From Helicobacter bizzozeronii CCUG 35545 (GTDB taxonomy: Bacteria; Campylobacterota; Campylobacteria; Campylobacterales; Helicobacteraceae): a DNA stretch of 64,000 bases. A program made the translations under genes and the position numbers. The notes beneath the pieces are model-generated. The model had not been told where the DNA came from and did no database searches. It saw nothing but the letters and a program-made list of their open reading frames with translations. Positions 41,808-52,572 of this stretch are shown piece after piece; within the stretch, counting starts at the first letter, position 1, and each line of letters opens with the position of its first letter. Location of the stretch: positions 1 to 64,000 of the forward strand of contig CAGP01000008.1 of the NCBI GenBank assembly GCA_000263275.1. The letters run 5' to 3'.

Positions 41808-43866
41808 ATGAAACAAACTTGGAGTCATTTATTTTGGGCGCTAGTCGCCATTGTAGGTGCGATCTGTTTGGGCGTTTTGGCTTTGCACAAGGGCGAGAGT
41901 ATCAACACGCTTTGGCTGGTGTGTGCGGCTATTTGCATTTACTCTTTGGGTTATCGCTTTTATAGCCATTTTATTGCCTACCGGGTGCTCTGCCTTGATG
42001 ATAAACGCGCCACGCCGGCATGTGTGCGTAATGATGGGCGTGATTTTGTCCCCACCCACAAGGCGATCACCTTTGGGCATCACTTTGCTGCCATTGCTGG
42101 GGCAGGTCCGCTAGTGGGCCCGATTCTAGCAGCCCAAATGGGGTATTTGCCCTCCGTGCTCTGGATTTTAATTGGGAGTGTTTTGGGGGGCTGTGTGCAT
42201 GATTTTGTGGTGCTCTTTTGCTCCATGCGGCGGGGTGGGAAGTCTTTGGGCGAAATGGTCAAAGATGAAATGGGTCCGCTGGTGGGTTGGTTCGCACTCT
42301 TGGGGATACTAGGAATCATGATCATCATCATTGCCATTTTGGCCATGGTGGTCGTTAAAGCCCTAGCACATTCGCCATGGGGGCTCTTTACGATTGCGAT
42401 GACCATTCCCATTGCTATTGTGATGGGGCTTTACATGCGTTTTTTGCGCACCCGTGTTTTAGAGAGTTCGCTGTTGGGTTTTGTGCTTTTGATGTTGGCA
42501 ATTTATTATGGCAAGGTGGTGGCTAATGATCCCACCCTAGCCTCTTATTTTACTTTGAGTGAGGGCACGCTAGCTTGGTGCATCATCGCCTATGGCTTCA
42601 TCGCTGCCATTTTGCCCGTGTGGTTTTTATTAGCCCCTAGGGATTACTTGAGCACCTTTTTAAAAATCGGGGTGATTTTGATCTTAGCAGGGGCGATTAT
42701 CATTGTCGCTCCACCCTTGCAAATCCCCAAGATCACCCACTTTGTTGATGGGAGCGGTCCGGTTTTTGCCGGCGCACTCTTCCCTTTTTTGTTTATCACC
42801 ATTGCTTGCGGGACCATTAGCGGTTTCCATGCCTTGATCGCCTCAGGGACCACGCCTAAAATGATCGCCAAAGAGAGCCATGCGCGCTTGGTGGGCTATG
42901 GCTCCATGCTGATGGAATCCATTGTGGCGATCATGGCATTGCTCATGGCTGCCATTTTACACCCCGGGCTTTATTTCGCCATCAATGCCCCGGCTAGCAC
43001 CATTGGCACGGATATAGAACAAGCGGCTAAGGTGATTAGTTCATGGGGTTTTTCCATTAGCCCCCAAGAGATCGAACAGATCACCAAAAACATCGGCGAA
43101 CACAGCATTTTAAGCCGCACAGGGGGCGCGCCCACCTTTGCTATTGGGCTGAGCATGGTTGTCTATCAGCTTTTAGGCGATCCTAGTGTGATGGCCTTTT
43201 GGTATCACTTTGCGATCCTTTTTGAAGCCCTCTTCATCCTCACAGCTGTGGATGCGGGCACACGGACCGCGCGTTTTATGATCCAAGATATTTTAGGGCA
43301 TCTTTATAAGCCCTTGGGCAATACGGAGTCCTATGGGGCGGGTATCTTTGCGACTTTGGTTTGCGTGGGGTTGTGGGGGTATTTTCTCTACCAAGGCACC
43401 ATCGATCCGTAAGGGGGGGATTTACACCCTTTGGCCCCTATTTGGCGTGAGTAACCAAATGTTAGCGGGCATGGCACTCTTGCTGGCTACAACCATTTTA
43501 TTTAAAATGCAACGCTTCAAATACGCATTGGTAACAGCCATTCCAGCCAGCTTAATTTTGGGGATCACCTTTTATAGCGGGGCGTTAAAGGTTTTGCCCA
43601 AAGGCTCTGATAGCGTGTTAAACCATGTTTCCCATGTCGCCACCGCCCAAATCTTAAGGGAGAAACTGGCTAGCACCACCGATCCCAAGCAAATTAGCCA
43701 ACTCAAACAGGCGATCACCAATCACACCATCGATGCGATTTTGTGCGTGTTTTTCATGCTGGTTGCTTTTTTGGTTTTGGTGGCTAGTGTGCGCATTTGC
43801 TACCGGGCTTATAAGGGACAGATCAGCCCGCCCTTAGCCGAGTCGCCCTTTGTGGCTGTGTCTTAA
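41808..43866 (+). CDS. cstA: Carbon-starvation peptide transporter CstA (broken frame)
   Basis: An inner-membrane peptide permease with about 16 helices, the CstA core and the DUF4161 C-terminus. ATG 41808 (GGAGAAAGG upstream) gives MKQTWSHLFWALVAIVG. Visible are HFAAIAGAGPLVGPILAAQMG, CGTISGFHALIASGTTPKM and, in the next frame, GGIYTLWPLFGVSNQMLAG. The first frame ends at a TAA (43411-43413) after GTIDP. Changing the neighbouring G7 run alone does not remove the stop, so this lesion needs an edit elsewhere (for example loss of the T at 43410). About 686 residues if joined, and truncated at about 534 if the stop is real. Confidence 0.85.
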
Positions 43867-43875
43867 TTTTAGACA

Positions 43876-43884
43876 TGCTAGAAT
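43876..43884 (+). promoter_or_regulatory. Promoter of glnA
   Basis: TGCTAGAAT with TAGAAT at 43879-43884 forms an extended -10, about 21 bases before the glnA ATG, so the leader is very short. Confidence 0.6.
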
Positions 43885-43904
43885 AAAATAAAAAAGGCGT
43901 GAGA

Positions 43905-45347
43905 ATGGAACTGCATAACAGCGATACCGATGTGCAAAAATTCTTGGATTTTTGCAAAGAAAAAGAAGTTGAGTTTGTGGATTTTAGATTCACCGATGTT
44001 AAGGGCACGTGGAATCACATGGGCTATTCGTTTTCCAGCGTGGATAAGGATTTGTTGCAACAGGGCATTCCCTTTGATGCGAGTTGTTTTAAGGCATGGC
44101 AGAGCATTGACAAGTCAGACATGATCTTACAGCCCGATTTGATTCGCTACTTCATTGACCCCTTTAGCGCAGATATTACCGCTGTGGTGTTTTGCGATGT
44201 GTGGGACATTTACAAGCAACAAGAATATGAAAAATGCCCGCGCGTGATTGCCAAGCGCGCTTTAAAGCACTTGCGCCAATTAGGGGTGGGGGATATTGCC
44301 TATTTTGGGGCAGAAAATGAATTTTTTATTCTTTGATTCGATCAAAATGAAAGGCGATGTGAATTGCCAATACTACGAGATTGATAGCGAAGAGGGGGAA
44401 TGGAATCGGGATCGCTCTTTTGGAGGGGGGGGTGGAATTTTGGGCACCGCACTGGGCGTAAGGGCGGGTATTTGCCCACACCCCCCACAGATACCATGAT
44501 GGATTTGCGCGCTGAGATTGTCAAGGTGCTTAACCAAGTGGGGTTAGAAACCTATGTCGTCCATCACGAGCTAGCCCAAGCGCAAGGGGAGATCGGCGTG
44601 CGTTTTGGGGATTTGGTTGAAGCAGCAGATAATATCCAAAAGCTTAAGTATGTGGTCAAAATGGTCGCCCATCTCAATGGCAAAAGCGCGACTTTCATGC
44701 CCAAGCCCTTATATGGGGATAATGGGAGTGGCATGCACACCCATGTGAGCATTTGGGAAAAGGGCGAAAACCTCTTTTGTGGGGATGTCTATAAAAATCT
44801 TAGCCAAATGGCGTTGCACTTTTTAGGCGGGGTGTTGGAGCATGCCCGCTCCTTAGCCGCTTTCACTAATGCCTCTAGCAACTCTTATAAACGCTTGATC
44901 CCCGGGTATGAAGCCCCCTCGATTTTGACCTACTCGGCGCAAAATAGGAGTGCAAGCGTGCGTATTCCTTATGGGGTGAGTGGGAAAGCCACCCGTTTTG
45001 AATTGCGCTTCCCAGATAATTCCTCTAACCCCTACTTGGCGTTTGCGGCGATTTTAATGGCGGGGCTAGATGGGATTCATAAAAAGAGCGATCCGGGCGC
45101 GCCGATGGATATTAACCTATTCACCCTAACCCTAGATGAGATTAGGGATCGAGGGATTCGCCAGCTCCCCCACACCTTGCGCAGTGCTTTAGAGGAGATG
45201 CTCGCCCACAAAGATTATTTGAAAAAGGGCGAGGTTTTTACCGAAGAGTTTATCCAAGCTTACCAAAGTTTCAAATTCAAATCTGAGGTCTTCCCTTGGG
45301 AGAGCAAGCCCCATCCCTTTGAGTTTGAAACCACCTATTCGTGCTGA
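43905..45347 (+). CDS. glnA: Glutamine synthetase GlnA (two frame breaks)
   Basis: Makes glutamine from glutamate and ammonia; important where urease supplies ammonia. Type [17 protein letters not shown] near the start, [11 protein letters not shown] (active-site Glu), [36 protein letters not shown] and the end [13 protein letters not shown]. Breaks lie at a T6 run near 44327-44332 and the G8 run at 44425-44432 (repair [12 protein letters not shown]). Length is about 480 residues. ATG 43905 is preferred, and a GTG six bases upstream is also possible. No adenylylation-site Tyr block of the GS-beta type was looked for in detail. Confidence 0.92.
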
Positions 45348-45445
45348 TGAGAAGAAGACGGGGCAGTTCTTTTAGGGACAGCCATAATAAACTCAAGTTG
45401 CTCATGCGTCTTATTCGGATCGCCACCCGTTTATTCAAAAAATAA
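45347..45445 (+). CDS. Possible 32-residue cationic peptide
   Basis: ATG 45347 overlaps the glnA stop (TGATG), allowing re-initiation, and the frame ends at TAA 45443-45445. The peptide starts MRRRRGSSF and ends in an amphipathic, Lys/Arg-rich helix (LKLLMRLIRIATRLFKK). It has about 12 Arg/Lys and a single acidic residue. No family is recognised. It may be a real small protein or a chance frame, since only the coupling and strong charge bias support it. Confidence 0.35.
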   Translation: MRRRRGSSFRDSHNKLKLLMRLIRIATRLFKK

Positions 45446-45457
45446 AAAGGATCGTGC

Positions 45458-46176
45458 ATGCCCTATCCCCTCTTAGCCTTTGCACTCGCTCTTGTATTCT
45501 ATGGGTGCAAGCATGCCCCAGCCCCTAGCAGTGAGGTTACCTTTTCTTACTACGAAGAGAGCGAAAAACAACAGCCTAAAAACCATCTTTTGATTTTATT
45601 AGCCCCTATGGAGATTAGTTTTAGCTCTAATGTGCCTGAGAGCATGCAAAAGGAGTTTAAAGCCTCCATGTTGGATCAAATCCAAGGCATTTTAGAAAAA
45701 CGCGGGTTTTCTGTGGAGGTAGTGGGTCAAAAACCCACACCCCAGCAAGCTAGTAAGGGCTATGTGATTGTGCGCATCACCGGTGCCATTGATGTTTTGG
45801 AGGAACTGGACATGAGCATTTTTAAGAAAAAAAGACAATGGCATTGGCAAGCGCAACAAAAAACTTATCCATGGGTTTTTTAGAGCTCAGACTCTTAGAG
45901 CCCAAGAGTCAAAAGGTGCTCCAAATGAGTGCGCTAGAATTGCCCGGCTACCAAATTAAGACCGATGTTACTATCCAGCAACAACGCACCACGGGGGGGG
46001 GGTTTATGCCCACCAGCGTGGTAACACCCGTGCATGGCAGTGGGTTTGATAGCCATGTCTATCAAATTTTACTGCAAATTTACACACAAGGTGTGAGCAA
46101 GATCAGCCACGAACTCACCTTGCAAAAACTAGAGCAAGAAAAATACTTGATTCAAAAAGCCAAACAAGCACCTTAA
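45458..46176 (+). CDS. HpaA-like lipoprotein, second copy (one frame break)
   Basis: A paralog of the hpaA product. The signal peptide ends in lipobox FYGC. The body has HLLILLAPMEISFSSNVPES (the region matching NQTIILLKPALQYS of HpaA), MQKEFKASMLDQIQGILEKRGF and GYVIVRITGAIDVLEELD. The frame breaks in an A7 run near 45829-45835, and the C-terminal part has LELRLLEPKSQKVLQMSALEL. Length is about 238 residues. AAAAAGG lies upstream of ATG 45458. H. pylori also carries several HpaA paralogs whose roles are unclear. Confidence 0.75.
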
Positions 46177-46205
46177 GGAGCGCGGCTACTTTATTCACCT
46201 TTTAT

Positions 46206-46214
46206 TGCTAGAAT
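46206..46214 (+). promoter_or_regulatory. Promoter of yhcH-DUF2147
   Basis: TTGCTAGAAT with TAGAAT at 46209-46214, about 30 bases before ATG 46245, which has GGAGG at a good distance. Confidence 0.6.
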
Positions 46215-46244
46215 ACGCCCTTTAGTGATAATTATGGAGGCTGT

Positions 46245-46745
46245 ATGGCAATCATTGGTAAATTAAACTCGCTAGAGACACTTTTTAGCAAAACCCTAGA
46301 GCTAGAGACTCTCTATGGGTATTTGGCTAGCATGTTGGACACCAACCACCCCCACCACCAAAGCTTAATCCAACAACAAAGCGAATCGCAAAGGCAGGAC
46401 ATCGCACATGGCATGCATGCCATGCATATTGCCTACAAGCCCTTAGGGGGCGTGCTAGAAACCCACCGCACCTATATTGATTTTTGCCTTGTGGTGCGTG
46501 GGCGTGAGATTTTAAACTTAAGCGATTCTAGTGATTTGAGCATTCAAGAGGGCTATGATAGCGTGCTAGACAAGCAAACTTACCACAATGGCGGGCATAG
46601 CCTAGAAATCTTGCTACAAGCTGGCTGGTTAGCCATCTTATTCCCCACAGATGCGCACACCACCAGCCCCCACCCCCAATCTTTGGACTTGGTGCATAAA
46701 GTCGTGGCTAAAGTGCCTGCCAATCTTGTTAAATTAAAGCTCTAA
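46245..46745 (+). CDS. YhcH/YjgK/YiaL-family cupin protein
   Basis: A 166-residue protein of the DUF386 (YhcH) family. Its E. coli members act in sialic acid or sugar metabolism as small cupin-like enzymes, possibly anomerases. Conserved parts are LE-HRTYIDFCLVVRG (sugar/metal-binding His-Glu area), a late FPTDAHTTSPH segment with metal-ligand His, and KVVAKVP. It is followed 2 bases later by the DUF2147 gene. The substrate is unknown. Confidence 0.8.
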   Translation: MAIIGKLNSLETLFSKTLELETLYGYLASMLDTNHPHHQSLIQQQSESQRQDIAHGMHAMHIAYKPLGGVLETHRTYIDFCLVVRGREILNLSDSSDLSIQEGYDSVLDKQTYHNGGHSLEILLQAGWLAILFPTDAHTTSPHPQSLDLVHKVVAKVPANLVKLKL

Positions 46746-46747
46746 AC

Positions 46748-47248
46748 ATGAAACTTTGCGCTTTTGTTTTCTGTATCGCCCCCCTATGTGCGGGCACTTT
46801 GGAGGGGATTTACCAAACCCAAGCTTTTTTGTATATGAAAGCCTCTTATGTGGAATTTTTTAAGTATGAGGACAAGTATTACGCTTATGGGATTGCCAAT
46901 GTGGATGGCTCGCCGGCTAGAAAGGATATTTACAACAAAAACCCTGCTTTGCGCGATCGTAGCGATAAGGGCGTGGTGTTCTTATACAACTTACAACATG
47001 TCTACGATGACACCTATAAAGGCGGGCGGGCGTATAATTTTTACGATGGACGGACCTATTATGTGCAAATCCACCAAAAGAAAAACGGGGACTTAAAGTT
47101 TTTACCCAGTTTGGATCGGCGTGGATTCTTTGGCAAGACTTTTACTTGGAAAAAGCTTGATGAAAACTACCTCAAAGAGCACAATATCACCAGACCTAAT
47201 TTTTTTGAAGTGCTAGAAACCCTCAAACAGATCCCCCAAGACCGATAA
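46748..47248 (+). CDS. Periplasmic DUF2147 protein
   Basis: A 166-residue exported protein with a short signal peptide (MKLCAFVFCIAPLCAG, cut near residue 16). The DUF2147 pattern is Y-T(Q), KYYAYGIANVDGSP-RKDIYNKNPALRDR, and later GRAYNFYDGRTYYVQI and LDRRGFFGKTFTW. The family function is unknown; the fold resembles small beta-sheet binding proteins. It is convergent with asd, overlapping its end by 26 bases. Confidence 0.78.
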   Translation: MKLCAFVFCIAPLCAGTLEGIYQTQAFLYMKASYVEFFKYEDKYYAYGIANVDGSPARKDIYNKNPALRDRSDKGVVFLYNLQHVYDDTYKGGRAYNFYDGRTYYVQIHQKKNGDLKFLPSLDRRGFFGKTFTWKKLDENYLKEHNITRPNFFEVLETLKQIPQDR

Positions 47249-48233
47249 GTTCTAAGGCAATCTTAACCGCATTGGTGGCTGCGCCCACACGCAACTGATC
47301 GGCAACGCACCACAGGTGTAGCATGTGTGGGTTATGCAAATCATCGCGAATGCGCCCCACAAAGCTTTGATCTTTATGGCTAGCAATTAGGGGGGTGGGG
47401 TAGCTAGAGGTGGTGGGCTCATCGAGCACCACGACATTGGGGGCTTGCTTTAAAAGTTCCCTAGCCTCTAGGGCACTCACGGGTTTTTCAAAACTAATAC
47501 TCAAACTCTCGCTGTGGCTTCTAAGCACGGGGACACGCACACAAGTCGCGCTAATGGGGAAGTTGGCATGCATGATCTTGTGGGTCTCTTGCACCATTTT
47601 CATCTCCTCTTTAGTGTAACCTGAGGGCAAAAAGACATCAATTTGGGGGATCACATTAAAGGCGATGGGGTGGGGGAAGGCACTATTAGGGGCATTAGAA
47701 TCCTTGATTTGTTCTTGTAACTGGTAAATGCCCTTTTTGCCCGCCCCGCTCACAGCCTGATAAGTGCTCACATCGACTCGTGCGATTTTAAAAGCGTGGT
47801 GCAAGGGGTTTAAAACCTGCACCATTTGGATCGTGGAGCAATTTGGGTTAGCAATGATAGAGCGTGGGCAGTTTTGCAAGTCTTTAGCATTGACCTCTGG
47901 GACCACTAGGGGGACATCTGCTTGCAAGCGGAAAAAGCTCGTGTTATCAACCACCACCGCGCCATTTTGGACCGCATAAGGGGCAAAAACCTCGCTCACA
48001 CCCTTACCCGCACTAAAAAAGGCAATATCGATCTGTTCTTGGCTAAAAAAAGCTTGGGTGGTCTCTAAAATGGTGTGATCCTCCCCAAAGGCGCGAATCT
48101 TCTTGCCCGCACTCTTGGCACTGGCTAGTGCAAAAAAAGAGCCCACCGGAAAAGCGCGCTCCTCTAAGACTTTAATGATCTCCTCACCCACCGCCCCGCT
48201 TGCGCCCACTAAAGCAATGTTATATGTTTTCAT
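47223..48233 (-). CDS. asd: Aspartate-semialdehyde dehydrogenase
   Basis: Reduces aspartyl phosphate on the route to lysine/diaminopimelate, threonine and methionine. At 336 residues it is intact. Visible are the NADP-binding GASGAVGEEI, catalytic Cys in IANPNCSTIQ, VSGAGKKGI and a late catalytic His (THKIMHANFPISATCVRVPV region). The start overlaps the hisS stop by 3-4 bases, the order found in H. pylori. Confidence 0.95.
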   Translation of the reverse strand: MKTYNIALVGASGAVGEEIIKVLEERAFPVGSFFALASAKSAGKKIRAFGEDHTILETTQAFFSQEQIDIAFFSAGKGVSEVFAPYAVQNGAVVVDNTSFFRLQADVPLVVPEVNAKDLQNCPRSIIANPNCSTIQMVQVLNPLHHAFKIARVDVSTYQAVSGAGKKGIYQLQEQIKDSNAPNSAFPHPIAFNVIPQIDVFLPSGYTKEEMKMVQETHKIMHANFPISATCVRVPVLRSHSESLSISFEKPVSALEARELLKQAPNVVVLDEPTTSSYPTPLIASHKDQSFVGRIRDDLHNPHMLHLWCVADQLRVGAATNAVKIALELIGLGGSV

Positions 48234-49541
48234 TCTTTCACCATCGCCAAAGCTTTTAGGAAACTCAAATGATTCACTTGTAACCCCGTTGTCATGTTTT
48301 TGAGTGTCAAACTCTCCTTTTGCACCTCCTCCTCGCCCAAAACCACCACAAACTCATGCCCTTTTTTGGTTGGCATAGCTAAAGGGTTTTTTTAACTTGC
48401 CAATTTCAGGGTAGAGCTCGGTATTGACCTCACTTTGCCTAAAATTCTGCGCCACTTGGCTAGCATAGACAAAATGCGAGGGGTGCATGCACACCACCAA
48501 CACCCGTGCGCTGGTGGATTTGCTCTCCACCAACTCCAATTCCTCCAAAGCCACCAACAAGCGATCCAAGCCAATAGAAGCCCCCACCCCGGGCAGGTTT
48601 TGCGTGCTAAAACTCTTAGAGAGGTTATCATAACGCCCCCCCGAGCACACACTGCCTAAGCTGGTGAGCTGGTTGAGCGTGGTTTCATAGACCATACCCG
48701 TATAATAACCCAAGCCCCGTGCAATGGAAAAATCCACCTTGAAGTGATCGGGATTAATATCTAGGGCTAATAAGAGGGCAAATAAACTCTCTAGCTCCTC
48801 TAAGCCCTCCTTGAGGGTGGCATTGTAGCTTTTCAAGTGATCTACGCATTTGAAAAACTCTAGGCTATCCTCCTCTTGCTTGGTGTTGATGATGTTTAAA
48901 AACTCTTTAAAATCAATCTTAGGAAAATGGGCGTTAAGCTCTAAGAGCACCCCCTCCTGCCCGATTTTGCCTAGCTTGTCAATCACCCTTAAAAGCGTGT
49001 GGGTGTCCTCTTGGGCGTGCAAGCCAAAATGTTGGCACAGCCCGTTTAAAATTTTGCGGTGGTTGATCCACACGCTAAATTCCTCTAAATCTAGGGCTCT
49101 CAAACCCGCAATGATCACTTGGATGATCTCGCTATCACAAAGAATGCTATGACTCCCAATAAAATCAAAATCACATTGCGTAAATTCCCGGTAACGCCCC
49201 TTTTGGGCACGCTCACCTCTAAAAACATTCCCAATTGCATAACGCTTAAAGGGCAAACCTAGGCTAGAATGGTGCTGGGCGATGAAACGGGCTAGGGGCA
49301 AGGTTTGATCAAAACGCAAAGCCACTTCACGCTTGCCATGATCTTTAAAGCGGTAGATTTCTTTTTGAATCTCCCCTTGTTCTTGGGTGAGGATGTGGGC
49401 GTATTCTAAATGTGGAGTCTCAATGGGCACAAAACCAAAACTTCTAAACACATGGGCTAATTTGTCCAGCACCGCTCCCTTTGCCATCGCCTCTTTAGGG
49501 AGTCTGTCTTTAAAGCCACTCAGAGTTTTAGGGGTGATCAT
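48230..49541 (-). CDS. hisS: Histidyl-tRNA synthetase (one frame break)
   Basis: A class II synthetase. Motif 2 is [18 protein letters not shown], the HisA motif is [13 protein letters not shown], and motif 3 is [10 protein letters not shown]. The frame breaks in a T6 run near 48361-48366, and one base change continues as [15 protein letters not shown] to TGA 48230-48232. Length is about 437 residues. The stop overlaps the asd start (ATGA). It follows uvrA after 55 bases. Confidence 0.92.
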
Positions 49542-49596
49542 GGGATTCCTTTATTAAGATAGATGCATTATAGCAATTTTTAGGATTCTTTAGGGC

Positions 49597-52407
49597 TTAA
49601 AACTTGGGGGTGATCCCTAGCTCTTGGGCTAAGAATTTAGCGGTGTGACTCTTGCTTTTGGCGTGGTTTTTGGCAAGTTCTAGGGGTGTGCCCTGAGCGG
49701 TGATCTGCCCGCCCAAATCGCCCCCCTCAGGTCCCATATCAATGATGTAATCGGCATTTTTAATCACATCTAAGTTATGCTCAATCACAATCATGGAGTT
49801 ACCCAACTCCACCAACGAGTGCAAGACATTAATTAAAAGTTGCACATCTTCAAAGTGTAGCCCAGTGGTGGGTTCATCTAAAATATACAGAGTCTTGCCC
49901 GTGTCCTTGCGGCTCAACTCCTTAGCTAATTTGATGCGTTGGGCTTCCCCCCCACTTAGGGTCGTGGCATTTTGCCCCAAAGTGATATAACCCAAGCCCA
50001 CCGCCTTTAGAGTCTGTAATTTGGTGGCAATCTTGGGGATTTTGGCAAAAAACTCTAGGGCTTCCTCCACACTCATACGCAACACATCGGCAATGGATTT
50101 CCCCCTAATCTTGATCTCTAGGGTTTGGGGGTTATATTTGCTCCCCTTGCAGCTATCGCATTGCACCAACACATCGGGCAAAAAGTGCATTTCAATTTTA
50201 ATATCCCCCTCCCCATGGCATTTTTCACACCGCCCGCCCTTGACATTGAAACTAAAACGACTCGCGCTATAGCCCAGTATTTGCGCCTCCTTGCTCATCG
50301 CAAAGAGATCGCGAATCTCATCCATCACCCCCGTATAAGTGGCGGGGTTAGAACGGGGGGTTTTGCCAATGGGGGCTTGATCCAAATAGATCACCTTGTC
50401 TAGGTGCTCTAGCCCCACCACCTCCACGCTCCCCACCGCCTTTTTTTTGGGCGTGATTCAAGCATTCCTTGACAATGGGCAAGAGAGTTTGCAAGATGAG
50501 CGAACTTTTCCCACTCCCGCTCACCCCGCTCACGCACACAAAACGCCCTAAGGGGATTTTCACCCGTAGGTTTTTGATGTTGTGGATAAACACACCTTTA
50601 AGCTCTAAAAAGAGCGTTTTTGTGCTGGGGGCTTTTGTGGGGCGTGTGATTTGTTTAGCCCCGCTCAAATAAAGGGCGGTGGGGTGGGTGCTTTGTAGCA
50701 AGCGATCCACACTCCCGCTAAAAACCACCTCCCCGCCGTATTTGCCCGCCCTAGGTCCAATATCCACCACAAAATCGGCTTGCTGGATCGTCTCTCTGTC
50801 ATGTTCGACCACAATTAAGGTATTGCCCTTTTTTTGCAAATTCTTTAAGGTTTTAATGAGCTTGAGCGTGTCTTTTTCATGCAAGCCAATACTGGGTTCA
50901 TCAAGCACATACAAAACACCGGTTAGCCCGCTCCCAATCTGGCTAGCAATGCGGATTCGCTGGCTCTCCCCCCCGCTTAAGGTGCGTGCATCTCTGCCCA
51001 AACTCAAATAACCCAAGCCCACATCCACCAAGAAAAACACCCGCTCCAAGATTTCTTTTAAAATCGGGGTGGCGATGCGTTGGTTTTGGGGGCTAAGATA
51101 GGCAAAATGATCCGGGTTATTAAAAAAAATCATAAACGCTATGAATGGGCATGTCTAGCAAGTCAGCGATATTATGCCCAGCCACCCGCACGCCTAAAGA
51201 TGCGCCCTTGAGGCGATGCCCATGGCAGACACTGCATGGCTTTTCGCTCATGTATTGGTTGAGATCGCGTGTGTCTTTGAAAATGTCATAGGCAATTTGG
51301 ATCACCCCCTTCCAAGGGCGTTTGAGTTGGCTTTGCCGCCATGTAAAACAAATTTCTGTCCCATTGCCATAGAGCAAAGCCTCTTGCTGGGTGGTGCTCA
51401 AATCCTTAAAAGGCACGCTAGGATCGATTTTATTAGCCACACAAAAGCCCTCAAAGAGAGCGTTATAATAGTTGTGGTTCCAAAAAAAGGCTTTTTTTGA
51501 TGTGCTCGGTGGGCAAATTGGGGTCTAGGATTTTTTGGGTATCTAAACTTAGTTTGCTCCCCAAACCCGCACACGCCTCGCATGCCCCCTTAGGGGAGTT
51601 AAACGAAAAGCTCAAGGGTTCGAGCACCTCAAAGCTCACCTTACACTTAAAACAAGCCAAATGCTCGCTATAGTGCATGCTTTTTTTGCCCTCTGTGTCC
51701 ATCACCTCCACCTCCCCAAAACTCTCCGCTAAAGCCTTTTCTAGCGCGCTGGCTAGGCGGGCATGGTTTTCTAGGCTTGCTTGCAAGCGATCCAGCACGG
51801 CTTTAATGGTGTGTTTCTTGCTCTTGGCAAGCTCGATGGGTTCATCTAAGCGCACCAGCACGCCATCAATGTAGGCGCGCACAAAGCCCTTTTGGCGCAA
51901 ATGCGCAATCTTGTCAGTAAAACTACCCTTTTTATCCCTAATGATGGGGGCTAGAACAATAATATTGGTGTCTTTAAAATCTTGCAAGACCTGCTCTAAA
52001 ATGTCGCCCACGCCCATGGAGGCAATGGACGCGCCACACAAATGGCAATGTTGTTGCCCCACCCGTGCAAAGAGGAGGCGTAAGTAGTCGTAAATCTCCG
52101 TGATCGTGCCCACGGTGGAGCGTGGGTTCTTGCTCGTGCTCTTTTGATCGATGGCTACAGCCGGAATCAAGCCCTCGATTTTATCCACAGCGGGCTTGCC
52201 CACCTTGTCTAAAAATTGGCGTGCATAACTGGAGAGCGATTCCAAATAACGCCTTTGTCCCTCCGCATAGAGGGTATCAAAAGCCAAAGTGGATTTGCCC
52301 GATCCGCTCAAGCCCGTAAAAACGATGAATTGGTTTTTGGGGATTTCGAGGTTAATATTTTTGAGATTATTTTCCCGCGCACCATAGATTTGAATTTTGT
52401 CTAACAA
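49597..52407 (-). CDS. uvrA: Excinuclease ABC subunit A UvrA (three frame breaks)
   Basis: A damage-sensing ATPase of nucleotide excision repair. N-terminal Walker A is GLSGSGKST, zinc-binding pairs are CHLCG and CFKC, both ABC signatures ([24 protein letters not shown]) are present, and the second Walker A is GVSGSGKSS. Breaks lie at A/T runs near 51482-51500, 51121-51131 and 50442-50450. Rejoined length is about 937 residues. The start is TTG 52407 (AGAGAAAG upstream); the in-frame extension upstream has no support. It heads the leftward uvrA-hisS-asd series. Confidence 0.9.
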
Positions 52408-52519
52408 GCTTTCTCTTTGCAACCGATAAATTTTTGGAACGCTTATTATACAGAATTTGCAAATCAATCACTTTAAGCATAAAAAAAAATATAAAATTCT
52501 TGTTTTATGAGAGGAAACA

Positions 52520-52528
52520 TGGTATGAT
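52520..52528 (+). promoter_or_regulatory. Promoter of the second Hop-like gene
   Basis: TGGTATGAT with TATGAT at 52523-52528, about 45 bases before ATG 52573. It sits in the divergent region with uvrA. Confidence 0.45.
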
Positions 52529-52572
52529 TGGAACTTAAGTTCAACTTTTTTTATGGTGTATAAAGGATAAGA

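Noticed and set aside
44330-44345. In-frame TGA in glnA and at 57684 as selenocysteine codons, given the tRNA-Sec
   Set aside because: The conserved sequence continues in a different frame, not beyond the TGA in the same frame, so these are frameshifts.
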